DNA from: Halieaceae bacterium UBA5044
GTDB lineage: Bacteria; Pseudomonadota; Gammaproteobacteria; Pseudomonadales; Halieaceae
Reading direction: 5' to 3'
NCBI GenBank assembly: GCA_002416125.1
Contig: DIBU01000013.1
Location: forward strand, 237,899 to 301,898
Length of the DNA stretch: 64,000 nucleotides
Shown: one piece after another, positions 1 through 8,219 of the stretch
Numbering within the stretch: position 1 is the stretch's first letter
How the letters are laid out: the number at the start of each line of letters is the position of its first letter
Made by a program: the position numbers and the translations under genes
Notes under the pieces: model-generated
What the model saw: the letters and a program-made list of their open reading frames with translations, nothing else
Databases searched by the model: none
Told to the model about the DNA's origin: nothing

Positions 1-74
1 GCGAAGACGCGAGCCAGTCCCTCGCCAATACCGCCGCCGGCGCCGGTGATGATGACCACTTCAGGTGTGTGCAT
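1..74 (-). CDS. Short-chain dehydrogenase/reductase, N-terminal fragment (cut by window edge)
   Basis: Only the first 24 codons lie inside the window. Reading leftward from the ATG at 72-74 the protein begins MHTPEVVIITGAGGGIGEGL. This is a first beta strand followed by the TGxxxGIG glycine-rich dinucleotide-binding turn of classical short-chain dehydrogenases. The gene therefore probably encodes an NAD(P)-dependent oxidoreductase, but its substrate cannot be judged because the catalytic Ser-Tyr-Lys region is outside the window. The gene reads away from the lipoprotein gene at 248, so the two share a divergent upstream region. Confidence 0.8.
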   Translation of the reverse strand, partial: MHTPEVVIITGAGGGIGEGLARVF

Positions 75-102
75 GTCGATGTCCTTTGCTGCAGGTCGCC
101 GG

Positions 103-132
103 AATATACTATTGATGCTCCGCGTGAGCCAA
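103..132 (-). promoter_or_regulatory. Possible sigma-70 promoter for the edge SDR gene
   Basis: On the minus strand TTGGCT (127-132) and TATATT (103-108) are separated by 18 bases, about 30 bases upstream of the SDR start. They match the sigma-70 consensus at four and five of six positions. This is the only AT-rich patch in the 173-base divergent gap. The call rests on sequence match alone. Confidence 0.35.
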
Positions 133-247
133 ATTCGCTGCCGCTGTTTGCCCGGTGCAGATGATCTCGCTTGCCTGGCACGCGGTGATGGTACCGGCGG
201 CGGCAGCCCTGTGCTAATCTGCCGCGGTGTACAGCAGAGGGCAGGAC

Positions 248-571
248 ATGAAACGGCAGAGTCTTTTTCGCGCGGCGGCGCTGGGTACGCTGACGGCGCT
301 GGTGACGGGTTGTACCTGGGTCAAGATCCCGGATGAAGCGCGTGCCCTGCCGCTGGTGGAGGCGTCCGAGGTTGCGCAGTGCAAGCGACTGGGCAACATC
401 ACCACCAACGTCGCCTGGAAAGTGGCCGGCATTGAGCGCGGTGAAAACAAGGTTCGTGTTGAACTCGACAATCTGGCGCGCGAACGCGCGCTCAGTATGG
501 GCGGCAACGCGGTCGTGCGTGAATCCATCCACGAGGGAACGGGCGATTACACCGCCTGGCTCTGTCCCTGA
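248..571 (+). CDS. DUF4156-type small outer-membrane lipoprotein
   Basis: The 107-residue product starts MKRQSLFRAA, continues with a hydrophobic stretch and reaches a lipobox ending V-T-G-C at Cys22, so it should be lipidated by Lgt and cut by signal peptidase II. The remainder (CKRLGNITTNV ... RERALSMGGNAVV ... GDYTAWLCP) matches the pattern of the DUF4156/RcsF-like small lipoproteins, with paired cysteines (mature C22 aside) near residue 50 and at the C-terminus. I start at ATG 248; an upstream in-frame start at 227 would only add seven residues before the signal peptide. The biochemical role is unknown. It stands alone, before gspA. Confidence 0.75.
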   Translation: MKRQSLFRAAALGTLTALVTGCTWVKIPDEARALPLVEASEVAQCKRLGNITTNVAWKVAGIERGENKVRVELDNLARERALSMGGNAVVRESIHEGTGDYTAWLCP

Positions 572-656
572 TCCACGTCCCCACGGGGCGTCGTTGACGC
601 TGCCGGGGGTATCCACAGGATGACAGTCCGCAGGCCCCGGGGCAGCGCAGGCAATT

Positions 657-2321
657 ATGTACCTTCAGTATTTTGGCCTCAGTGAAACGCCGTTCTCCAT
701 TGCGGTAAACCCACGTTATCTGTTTATGAGTCCGCGTCACCGCGATGCGCTGGCGCATCTGCTTTACGGCGTGGGCAGCGGCGGTGGCTTCATACTGCTC
801 ACCGGTGAGGTGGGCACCGGCAAGACCACGATCAACCGCTGCCTGCTGGAGCAGCTGCCACCCGATACCGATATCGCCATTGTGTTGAACCCGGCCTTGA
901 ACGCGCAGGAGCTACTCGCCACCGTCTGCGATGAACTCGGCATCGAGTATGACGCCAACCAGCTGTCGCTGAAGGCCTTGACGGACAGCCTGCACGCCTT
1001 TCTGCTGCGGAACCACGCGCAGGGCCGCAAGACGGTGCTGTTGATCGATGAGGCCCAGCACCTGGATTTTGAGGTGCTGGAGCAGATCCGCCTGCTCACC
1101 AACCTGGAAACACACAGCGAAAAACTCTTGCAGATCGTGCTGATCGGCCAGCCTGAGCTGGCGCAACTGCTGCAGCGTCCGGAGCTGCGTCAGCTGAATC
1201 AGCGCATCACAGCGCGATATACCCTTGCGCCCCTCAATCAGGCCGAGACGGCAGCGTATATCCGCCACCGGCTGCAGGTCGCCGGGCTGCCAGCCGGACG
1301 CGAGTTGTTTCCGCCCGAGGTAGTCCGTGGCATTCACCGCGCGACCCGCGGGATCCCCCGGTTGATCAACGTGGTGTGCGACCGCGTGCTGCTGGGCACC
1401 TACGGCCGCAATCGCACGGTGGCCGACCGGCAGGTGCTGGCCCAGGCCATTGAGGAGGTGCTGGGCGAGCCGGCCACTGGCGCACGCCGCTGGCTGCGGC
1501 TGTGGCCGTTTGCTGCGGCGGCACTGGTGCTGCTGGTCGGCGTGTGGTGGCTGGCGCGACTGAGTCAGCTCGCTGCGCCGACGCCATCGGCGGCCTCAGC
1601 ACCGGCAGCCACGGCTCCGGTTGCGGCGACTGCCACGCAGCCGGCTCCGGCAGCACCACCGCCAACACAGGCAGTGGCCGCACCGGTACAGACCGAGGCG
1701 CCTGCCTGGGAGCTGTCGCCGGCGGCAGCGCTGCAAACCCTGTGGCAGTTGCAGGCGCCGGGTCCGGCGCCACCACTCGATGTGCTGTGTGACAACAGCA
1801 TACGCTTTCCCCTGACTTGCCTGCGAGACAGCGCCGATACCTGGCAGGAGGTGATAGCGCTCAACCGGCCCGTCATGCTGGATCTGGTGACTGCTGATCG
1901 CTTCGCGGCCGCCGCCCTGTTCCTCGGTGAGTCGTCGGGCAATGCCCTGCTGTGGTCCGAAGCGGGCCTGAGACGTGTGCCGTTCGTGCAGCTGGCGGAG
2001 CGCTGGCGCGGCAGCTACCGATTGCTTTGGCGCCCACCCGAGGGCTTCTCGGGGCCCGTAGGCCGCTCGGACTCGGGGCCGGTCGTCGCGGATATCGCGG
2101 GGCTTTTTGCCGAGCTGGACGGGCAGGCCGAGCCGCTGGCCCGGGAAGACTACTCTCCGCTGCTGGCGGAGCGCGTGCGCCTGTTCCAGGCCAGCCGGCA
2201 GCTCAGCGCGGATGGGGTGGTCGGCGAACAGACCCTGCTGCGGCTGAACATCGCCGCAGGGCGCGACCTGACCGCGGCGGCGGCGTTGCAGCGCTTGACG
2301 GCCGGGGCTGAGGCGCAATGA
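657..2321 (+). CDS. gspA: ExeA/GspA-family AAA ATPase with peptidoglycan-binding domain
   Basis: The 554-residue protein is the ATPase of the GspA-GspB (ExeA-ExeB) pair, which in Aeromonas and Vibrio inserts the type II secretion secretin through peptidoglycan. Visible parts: the family N-terminus MYLQYFGLSETPFSIAVNP, Walker A GEVGTGKTT at residues 50-58, Walker B VLLIDEAQ near 128, one membrane segment near 282-302, a proline/alanine-rich linker, and a C-terminal peptidoglycan-binding fold (AERVRLFQASRQLSADGVVG). The next gene, gspB, begins 31 bases after the stop. No other secretion gene lies nearby, so the rest of the machinery must be elsewhere. MshM-type pilus ATPases are relatives, but the PG-binding tail and gspB favour GspA. 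Confidence 0.88.
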   Translation: MYLQYFGLSETPFSIAVNPRYLFMSPRHRDALAHLLYGVGSGGGFILLTGEVGTGKTTINRCLLEQLPPDTDIAIVLNPALNAQELLATVCDELGIEYDANQLSLKALTDSLHAFLLRNHAQGRKTVLLIDEAQHLDFEVLEQIRLLTNLETHSEKLLQIVLIGQPELAQLLQRPELRQLNQRITARYTLAPLNQAETAAYIRHRLQVAGLPAGRELFPPEVVRGIHRATRGIPRLINVVCDRVLLGTYGRNRTVADRQVLAQAIEEVLGEPATGARRWLRLWPFAAAALVLLVGVWWLARLSQLAAPTPSAASAPAATAPVAATATQPAPAAPPPTQAVAAPVQTEAPAWELSPAAALQTLWQLQAPGPAPPLDVLCDNSIRFPLTCLRDSADTWQEVIALNRPVMLDLVTADRFAAAALFLGESSGNALLWSEAGLRRVPFVQLAERWRGSYRLLWRPPEGFSGPVGRSDSGPVVADIAGLFAELDGQAEPLAREDYSPLLAERVRLFQASRQLSADGVVGEQTLLRLNIAAGRDLTAAAALQRLTAGAEAQ

Positions 2322-2352
2322 TTCTTCCCTCGACAGTACAGGAGCGCCTGCC

Positions 2353-3186
2353 GTGTCGCTGATTCTGGAAGCGCTCAACCGGGCGCGTCGCGAGCAGCAG
2401 AATGCCGCGCCGGTGCCCGGGGTGGACAGCGTCCATTTCGAGGCTGAATCGCAGCCACACCGACAGCGCTGGTTCTGGTTTCTGCTGGCGGCAGCGGGCG
2501 TTCTGGTGGTCGGCATCCTGCTTGGCGGCTATGTCACCCGGGTTGCCGGGCCTGCCCCGCAGGCTCCGCTGCAGCCGGCGACGCCGGCAGTGCCGTCGAC
2601 CAGCGCATCCACCGATGTCGAAACCACAGCCGAGGCAACGGCATCCCCAGTAGCAGTTGAGGCGGTCACAGTCGTCACGCCTGCCCCTGCAGACACGGCT
2701 GCGCCTGCGACCGCGACGGCAATGCCCGGGGAGCGCGAGGCCAGCCCGGATGTGGCTGCGCTGTATGCCGGTGCCGCCCAACCGGCAACCGATGTGTCCG
2801 AGGCGCAACCAGCACCCGCCGCGGAGAACAGTGTTGCAGGCGCCGAAGACCCGCAGCCGAGAGCCGAGAACAGTGTGGATATCGCCGCCCTGGCGGCCGC
2901 CGCGGAGCAGGCGCTGGAGGATGTGCGACTTGCCGAGCACCCTGCACCTTTCCTTGCCGAGCTTTCCCAGCAGCGCAAGGACGCGGTGCCGACCCTGATG
3001 TACCTGCAGCATGACTACCGCGCGGACGGCGGCTCCAGTGTGACCATCAACGGTCAGCAGGCGTCGGCCGGGCAGTCGGTCGGCCGCGGCGTGCGGGTGG
3101 AAGAGGTGTTGCCGGACTCCGTCGTGCTCAGTCACGAGGGCGAGCAGTTCCGCCTGCGGGCACTGAACAGCTGGGTGAACCTGTAG
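2353..3186 (+). CDS. gspB: General secretion pathway protein B
   Basis: The 277-residue protein starts at a GTG preceded by an AGGAG box at about 2340. It has the family N-terminus SLILEALNRARREQQN, one transmembrane segment at about residues 37-58, a long Ala/Pro/Thr/Val-rich periplasmic linker (about 60-200) and a C-terminal domain ending with the typical T2SB pattern (MYLQHDYRADGGSSVTING ... VLPDSVVLSHEGEQFRLRAL). GspB/ExeB forms an inner-membrane complex with GspA and helps place the secretin. The linker is highly repetitive in composition, consistent with spanning the periplasm. It is clearly co-transcribed with gspA. Confidence 0.85.
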   Translation: MSLILEALNRARREQQNAAPVPGVDSVHFEAESQPHRQRWFWFLLAAAGVLVVGILLGGYVTRVAGPAPQAPLQPATPAVPSTSASTDVETTAEATASPVAVEAVTVVTPAPADTAAPATATAMPGEREASPDVAALYAGAAQPATDVSEAQPAPAAENSVAGAEDPQPRAENSVDIAALAAAAEQALEDVRLAEHPAPFLAELSQQRKDAVPTLMYLQHDYRADGGSSVTINGQQASAGQSVGRGVRVEEVLPDSVVLSHEGEQFRLRALNSWVNL

Positions 3187-3200
3187 CCGGAAACGCTGCT

Positions 3201-4475
3201 TCAGTCGCGGCGCGATAGCACGAGGGGCAGCAGTGCATCGCGCTCGAAATCCATGGACAGCGCATCGCGAGCGCGCTCCCAGGCAAGCTGTGAGTGGTCG
3301 CGGGCCGCCTGTTGCAGCGCCCGGTGGTCGAGTTGCGACAGGGCGGCGAAGGCTTTCTGCAGCCTGATTTGCACCGCGATATTGCCCGCCCCGTCGCGGG
3401 CAATCGGCGTGAAGACATCGTCCAGCAGATCGTGCACCGCGAGTGTCTGGAACCAGACCTGTGCCTTAGGCGCCTCGCCCTCGGCGTCCGTTTCCGCCGC
3501 CGTTGTGGCCCAGGCTGACAGTGCGCGTGTGGCACGCCCGATCACATCGATGGCGGTGCCGGCGTCGTTCACCCCGGGTGATAGTGCGCGTGAGGCGATT
3601 TCCCCCAGCACGATCAGGCCGAAGCGGGGGTCATAGTCGAAGGTGCGTGCGCGGCCGAGGGAAAACGCTGCCCGGATGTGCTCGAGCACCGGCTGCGGGC
3701 AGTCGCCCCCCGCCACGCAGGCCAGCGGTGTCTGCAGGTTGGTCAGGGTACCGGGTTCCACCAGCACGAAGATCTCCAGCCCGTGCTCCGCACTGCACTG
3801 CAGCAGGGCTGCCATGTCGATGTGCTCCACGTAGCCGACACTGTTCGCCAGAACCCTGCCTGCACCGACCGGGATACGGTGTTCCACCGACTCACAGGGG
3901 CGTGCGCCGATTCCGGGAAAGCGCGCCCGCCCCACCAGCGCCCGGGTAGCGGCGTCCTCCACCCGCTCGACGGTTTCCGTCACCTTGGCCAGCTCGGAGA
4001 GGTGCTCTATCCAGCGTATCAGCGCAATGACAATCAACATGATGATCAGCACGGTAGTCAGAAACAGGACCACGTGTCCGCGCTCTCCGTATACGCCCGC
4101 ATTCAGCGCCACGAGCCCGACAAGGCTGAACAGAAAGGTACCGATGAACACGCTCAGGGCGTGCCTGGAGACTTCGTTGTCCATCACCAGCGCAGTCGCG
4201 CGGGGTGACGTGCTGACCGTCACGGAGCCATGGGCGCTCACCAGCGTGGCCAGCGAAAATGTGGCGACTGCAAGCATGCTGGATGCGAGGATGTTCAGGA
4301 TTCTGCCAACCGCATCCGCTGTTACCAGGTCGGACATGCCGGGAGGGATTACCGGCGTCAGCCAGATACCCAGCAACACCGAGATGAAGCCGGCGACCGT
4401 GTAGAGCAGGGCGATCAGCCACAATTTGCGCGAAACCTTGCGCTGCAGCCATTGCCAACGCTTTGTCAACCGCAT
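3201..4475 (-). CDS. DUF2254 family membrane protein
   Basis: Translation from ATG 4475 (MRLTKRWQWLQRKVSRKLW) gives 424 residues with four hydrophobic segments in the first half (roughly 18-40, 55-80, 105-128 and 133-152), then a soluble C-terminal region with DYDPRFGLIVLGEIASRALSPGVNDAGTA, a strongly conserved block of DUF2254 proteins. The function of this family is not known. The open frame extends upstream past 4475 but that extension has no hydrophobic or family character and crosses the neighbouring promoter region, so I reject it. The gene converges on gspB, with 14 bases between the stop codons. Confidence 0.8.
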   Translation of the reverse strand: MRLTKRWQWLQRKVSRKLWLIALLYTVAGFISVLLGIWLTPVIPPGMSDLVTADAVGRILNILASSMLAVATFSLATLVSAHGSVTVSTSPRATALVMDNEVSRHALSVFIGTFLFSLVGLVALNAGVYGERGHVVLFLTTVLIIMLIVIALIRWIEHLSELAKVTETVERVEDAATRALVGRARFPGIGARPCESVEHRIPVGAGRVLANSVGYVEHIDMAALLQCSAEHGLEIFVLVEPGTLTNLQTPLACVAGGDCPQPVLEHIRAAFSLGRARTFDYDPRFGLIVLGEIASRALSPGVNDAGTAIDVIGRATRALSAWATTAAETDAEGEAPKAQVWFQTLAVHDLLDDVFTPIARDGAGNIAVQIRLQKAFAALSQLDHRALQQAARDHSQLAWERARDALSMDFERDALLPLVLSRRD

Positions 4476-4691
4476 GCGCCTTACCCCCTGTGTGTTATCC
4501 GGCCCCCGTGATCGCCGTAGCCGACGCGATTCACAGCGCTCCTTGATGCAGAGTACACTGCATGGAGGATCAGGGCCCGCTTTTCGCCATACTGCAGGGC
4601 CGGGGTCCCGGTTTGCAACGGGATGCGACGGATAACACTGACAGACAATCGGCTGCTGGCGGGCATCAGCGGCCGGGAGGGCCTCTCTGCC

Positions 4692-5681
4692 ATGGAATGG
4701 ACACACCACCACGCCACTATCAACGGCATCCGCATGCACTATGTCGAGCAGGGAGCCGGCATGCCGGTGGTGCTCTGCCACGGCTTTCCCCACCTCTGGT
4801 TCAGCTGGCATCGCCAGATCAGTGCACTGGCGCAGGCCGGCTATCGGGTGATTGCGCCGGATATGCGCGGTATGGGGCAGACCGACGCGCCGCTGCCGCT
4901 GCAGGCCTATGATATCGATCACATCACGGCGGACCTGGTCGGCCTGCTGGCACACATCGGCGAGCCCAGGGCGGTGTTCGCGGGCCTCGATTTCGGAGCC
5001 TTTGCCGTCTACGACCTTGCCCTGCGTCACCCGAAGCGGGTGATTGCCGTGATTGGCCTGGAGAACCCGGCCGCACCGCACAACCCGGATGAGCCGCCGC
5101 TCACCGAATACCGGCGCATGGGCGAACAGCACTTCCTGCATATCGAGTATTTCCGCGAACCGCCGCGCGCAGATCGGGAACTGGCGGCGCAGCCCCGGCG
5201 GTTTTTACACAAGGTGTTCCATACCTTGAGCGGTGCCTGCAATTACTTCGACATGTTCCGTCACCCGCCGGGTACGTCTTACATTGACGCCATGGAGGAG
5301 CCGCCAGCACTGCCCTGGCCGTGGTTGTCGGAACTGGAGCTGGAGTTCTTTGTCGCCGAATACAGTCGCACGGGCTTCACCGGAGGGCTTAACTGGTACC
5401 GCGCATTTGATCTCAAGTGGGCCCAGCGCAAGCCGTTTGAAGGGGTGCAAAGTGCGGTGCCTGCCTATTTTCTCGGCAGCGAGCACGATGTCGACCTCGA
5501 GGGCTTTCACGGTGAAGACCCGATTGGCCAGATGCGTGCCATTTTTCCACAGCTGCGTGCGGTGCGCATGATTCCGGGTGCCGGACACATGGTCCAGCTG
5601 GAGGCTTCGGATGCGGTAAACGAGATACTCCTCGACTACCTCGCCGATATCGTCAGTCAGGACACCCAGTTGTCGTCGTGA
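4692..5681 (+). CDS. Alpha/beta hydrolase, epoxide-hydrolase-like
   Basis: A 329-residue alpha/beta hydrolase from ATG 4692. The oxyanion-hole motif HGFP sits at residues 30-33. The nucleophile elbow is GLDFGA with Asp100, so an aspartate rather than serine is used, as in epoxide hydrolases and haloalkane dehalogenases. The acid/base histidine lies in PGAGHMVQLE near the C-terminus. HGFP and the GMGxTD motif (MRGMGQTDAP) are the usual signs of soluble epoxide hydrolases, and NWYR near residue 235 could supply the lid tyrosine that activates the epoxide. A phenylalanine follows the nucleophile where tryptophan is common. A dehalogenase is possible but less likely. The reading frame opens 69 bases earlier; I prefer the start matching the family. 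Confidence 0.75.
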   Translation: MEWTHHHATINGIRMHYVEQGAGMPVVLCHGFPHLWFSWHRQISALAQAGYRVIAPDMRGMGQTDAPLPLQAYDIDHITADLVGLLAHIGEPRAVFAGLDFGAFAVYDLALRHPKRVIAVIGLENPAAPHNPDEPPLTEYRRMGEQHFLHIEYFREPPRADRELAAQPRRFLHKVFHTLSGACNYFDMFRHPPGTSYIDAMEEPPALPWPWLSELELEFFVAEYSRTGFTGGLNWYRAFDLKWAQRKPFEGVQSAVPAYFLGSEHDVDLEGFHGEDPIGQMRAIFPQLRAVRMIPGAGHMVQLEASDAVNEILLDYLADIVSQDTQLSS

Positions 5682-5702
5682 GCGGCGAGAACGCCGGCCA
5701 CG

Positions 5703-7211
5703 TCAATGGATAGCGAGGTGCAGGCCCTCCTTGCCGAGCAGCGTCACCTCCTGCTCGAGTTCCCGCGCCGTGAGCGGGTGGCGCTGTAGCCACGTCGGCG
5801 GAAACTCCAGGCTGATGCCGTCCTCGTGCGCATGTACGGCAAAGTCGGGCAGCGCCTCCAGCTGTTCGACGTACTTGAACAGCAGCGCCAGCCGGAACAG
5901 GGTGACCAGGCGCAGCAGACGCGGGCGGTCACTCTCGGCCACGGCAGCCCAGAGCGGATGGTCCAGTTTGCCACGTTGTGTGGCGGCGAGAAGCGCCATC
6001 TGCTCCTGCTCCTCCTGGGAGAACCCGGGCAGGTCGGCATTTTGCAGCAGATAGGCGGTATGGCGCTGGTAGTGCTTGTGCGAGATGGCCATGCCGATCT
6101 CGTGCGTCAGTGCCGTACGCTCCAGGAGGTCGCGGTCGGTCCTGCGCAGCGACCAGCCGTCGCGACTGGCGTTGAACAGGGTGCGCGCACGGCGGGCCAT
6201 CAGCTCCCCCATGACCGTATCCACGCTGTAGCGTTGCATCAGCGCATTGATGGTGCGTTCACGCACATCCTCGTGCCCCAGACGTCCCATCAGGTCGTAG
6301 ATCACGCCCTCGCGGAGTGCACCTCGTGAGGTTCGCAGCTGCGTGATGCCCAGCTCATCGAACAGGGCACTGGTAATGGCGACGCCGGCTGCGATGACGT
6401 TGCGTCTCTGGCTGCTCAACCCCTCCAGCTCAATGGCATCGAAGTGCTTGAACTGCAACAGGCGTTTTTCCAGCTTTGCCAGCGCCTTGCGTGTAATCCC
6501 GCCCTCACTCCAGCCCTGGCTGACCAGCACTGATTCAATGGCCTGCAGTGTGCCGGAAGAGCCCACACATTCCGCCCAGTGGCGTGAATGGAAATGATAG
6601 CGGATGTGGGAAACCTCAAGCCGGGCCCGCTCGTATGCCGCACGGTAGTGAGTGCGGTTTAGCTTGCCAGCGGGAAAGCAGCTGTCCGAATAGGAGACAC
6701 ATCCCATCTGCAGGCTTTCCAGTCGCTGTGGTTCGAACCGCTGGCCGATGATCAGCTCGGTGCTGCCGCCGCCGATATCAATCACCAGCCGCGACTGGGC
6801 GTCGTCGGCCAGCGTGTGGGCCACCCCCAGGTAAACCAGGCGTGCTTCCTCTCCGCCATACACCACATCGACCGGCGCCCCGAGAATCCGCTGGGCGGGC
6901 AGGGTGAACTCCCGGCGGTTGTCAGCCATGCGCAGGGCGTTGGTGCCGACCACGCGGATGCGCTCCGGATCGACACTGCCGAGCATTTGTGCAAAGCGAG
7001 CCAGGCAGTCCAGGCCACGTGCGATGGCGTCCGCGGACAGCCGTCCATCCACCAGCCCCGCCCCCAGCTGGACTTTCTCTGCCAGTGCCTCGACCGGACG
7101 CATTTCGCCATGTTCGACACGGGCGACGATAAGGTGAAAGGAGTTGCTGCCCAGGTCGACGGCTGCCAGCAGGCTGCCGTCGGCAAGAGGCGCTTGTACA
7201 GGTTGCGACAA
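5703..7211 (-). CDS. ppx: Exopolyphosphatase (Ppx/GppA family)
   Basis: The 502-residue protein has the actin-like ASKHA phosphate motifs of Ppx/GppA: VDLGSNSFHL near residue 18, the GGEEARL segment near 118, and IDIGGGSTELIIG near 143. The C-terminal half carries the HD-like region (LTHEIGMAISHKHYQRHTAYL) of long Ppx proteins. It should hydrolyse terminal phosphates of inorganic polyphosphate; guanosine pentaphosphate hydrolysis (GppA) is the alternative, and sequence motifs alone do not separate them. No ppk gene is next to it. The gene converges on the epoxide-hydrolase-like gene. Confidence 0.88.
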   Translation of the reverse strand: MSQPVQAPLADGSLLAAVDLGSNSFHLIVARVEHGEMRPVEALAEKVQLGAGLVDGRLSADAIARGLDCLARFAQMLGSVDPERIRVVGTNALRMADNRREFTLPAQRILGAPVDVVYGGEEARLVYLGVAHTLADDAQSRLVIDIGGGSTELIIGQRFEPQRLESLQMGCVSYSDSCFPAGKLNRTHYRAAYERARLEVSHIRYHFHSRHWAECVGSSGTLQAIESVLVSQGWSEGGITRKALAKLEKRLLQFKHFDAIELEGLSSQRRNVIAAGVAITSALFDELGITQLRTSRGALREGVIYDLMGRLGHEDVRERTINALMQRYSVDTVMGELMARRARTLFNASRDGWSLRRTDRDLLERTALTHEIGMAISHKHYQRHTAYLLQNADLPGFSQEEQEQMALLAATQRGKLDHPLWAAVAESDRPRLLRLVTLFRLALLFKYVEQLEALPDFAVHAHEDGISLEFPPTWLQRHPLTARELEQEVTLLGKEGLHLAIH

Positions 7212-7290
7212 GGCAGTGGTGTCCCGTGCTCGTGTTCGGAGGTGCCCATGATAGCGGATGCCCCCTGCCGGCGCACGGAGTACGCCGTGA

Positions 7291-7890
7291 TCAGGTCAGT
7301 GCGTAGGCCACGATGAGCAGGGTGACCAAGCCAATGGCGGCGCTGGTCAGCACCACCCTCGGTGTTGTTTTCGAGAGTTCGCCCAGCGGATCTCCCCCGC
7401 CCTGTACCCGGGCGATCACCGGCCACTCGATGGCGCCGGCGAAGGCGAGGCTGCCCACGCTGGCCGCCAACAGCGCAATGCTGCAGGGTGTCTCTGCCGG
7501 GATGCTGAACATGAAGAGGGCAATCGCTACGAGGGAGCCCAGCGTGCCGGCGTAGCTCATGACCAGAAACTGGCGCGGACTGTTGTGCTTGAAATCCCAG
7601 TCGAAAGCGAATAGGGCAAGGCGGGGCGGACGCCGGTAGCGGCCCCGCGCGGCGATGGCGCCAAGGTAGTGGAACCATTCATGAACCAGGGTGCAGATGA
7701 TGGCACCCGCCGCTGCGCCGCTGAGTACGCCCAGCAGCGCGGCAAGAGGCAGTGAGGAACTGCGGAACCAGTCGTTGGTCAGTGCGAATATCGCCAATAG
7801 GAATGCGCCCAGGGCAGCATGTGCAAATGCCACGATCCCGGGGTGTACGCCGCCCTTGTCGGCGACGCTGGTGTCTAGCGTGTTGTCCAT
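7291..7890 (-). CDS. Polytopic membrane protein with HExxH zinc-protease-like motif
   Basis: A 199-residue protein with about five hydrophobic segments. The second segment runs directly into TLVHEWFHYLGAIAA, an HExxH motif placed within a membrane helix near residues 67-75. The middle loop is basic and aromatic (RGRYRRPPRLALFAFDWDF). The arrangement resembles site-2-protease-like or DUF3267-type putative membrane zincins, but no third zinc ligand (NPDG-type) is obvious: the later helices contain no clear N-x-x-D. It is therefore best described as a putative membrane metalloprotease or a related non-peptidase. It lies downstream of the SutA-like small gene on the same strand and upstream of ppx. 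Confidence 0.6.
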   Translation of the reverse strand: MDNTLDTSVADKGGVHPGIVAFAHAALGAFLLAIFALTNDWFRSSSLPLAALLGVLSGAAAGAIICTLVHEWFHYLGAIAARGRYRRPPRLALFAFDWDFKHNSPRQFLVMSYAGTLGSLVAIALFMFSIPAETPCSIALLAASVGSLAFAGAIEWPVIARVQGGGDPLGELSKTTPRVVLTSAAIGLVTLLIVAYALT

Positions 7891-7935
7891 GGTGCTTCCC
7901 GCTCAGGTAAGACCGATGGAGAATGTACGCGCCTC

Positions 7936-7964
7936 GGGGGCGTCTGGATCCGCCCCCCGGGGGG
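7936..7964. other. Strong GC hairpin and C6G6 palindrome between two minus-strand genes
   Basis: GGGGGCG at 7936-7942 pairs perfectly with CGCCCCC at 7951-7957 around an eight-base loop, and it overlaps a perfect 12-base CCCCCCGGGGGG palindrome at 7953-7964. The two stems are mutually exclusive. The element lies just after the stop of the small gene at 7967-8155 and before the start of the membrane protein gene at 7890. No T-run follows on either strand, so an ordinary intrinsic terminator is unlikely; an mRNA-stabilising or attenuating stem is possible. Confidence 0.5.
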
Positions 7965-7966
7965 TG

Positions 7967-8155
7967 CTATTTACGTCCTGCGCCGGAGGGCCGCGCGGCG
8001 TACCCGCCCGGTTGGCCGCTGATGCCTGACTGGATGTTCTGGATCTTGCCGCCGGTCTTCAGGAAAGCGCGCGTTTGTTCTTCTATGGAGTTGGAGGTCT
8101 CCACCGCCGCGGGCTGCTTTTTCTTGGCGGGTGCGCGTTGTGGCTTGGCAGACAT
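7967..8155 (-). CDS. Small basic protein with SutA-like FLxxGGKI motif
   Basis: A 62-residue protein, MSAKPQRAPAKKKQPAAVET... The first 18 residues are Lys/Ala/Pro-rich and probably disordered; the rest has SIEEQTRAFLKTGGKIQNI followed by a glycine-rich tail. The block (A/R)xFLxxGGKIxxI resembles the C-terminal part of Pseudomonas SutA, a small RNA-polymerase-binding protein of slow-growing cells, where the matching stretch is EEFLSRGGKVQEI. SutA has an acidic N-terminus while this one is basic, so it would be a distant or different member. Its translation start at ATG 8155 follows an AAAGAGAC box. Function is uncertain. Confidence 0.6.
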   Translation of the reverse strand: MSAKPQRAPAKKKQPAAVETSNSIEEQTRAFLKTGGKIQNIQSGISGQPGGYAARPSGAGRK

Positions 8156-8219
8156 AACAGGGTCTCTTTAAGCTGGACGGCCTGCCAGTGTACCACAGCT
8201 GGTTCACGGATGCTCCGGG

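Noticed and set aside
3201..5141. N-terminal extension of the DUF2254 gene to 5141
   Set aside because: The added part overlaps the epoxide-hydrolase-like gene and is not membrane-like or family-like; the family start is at 4475.
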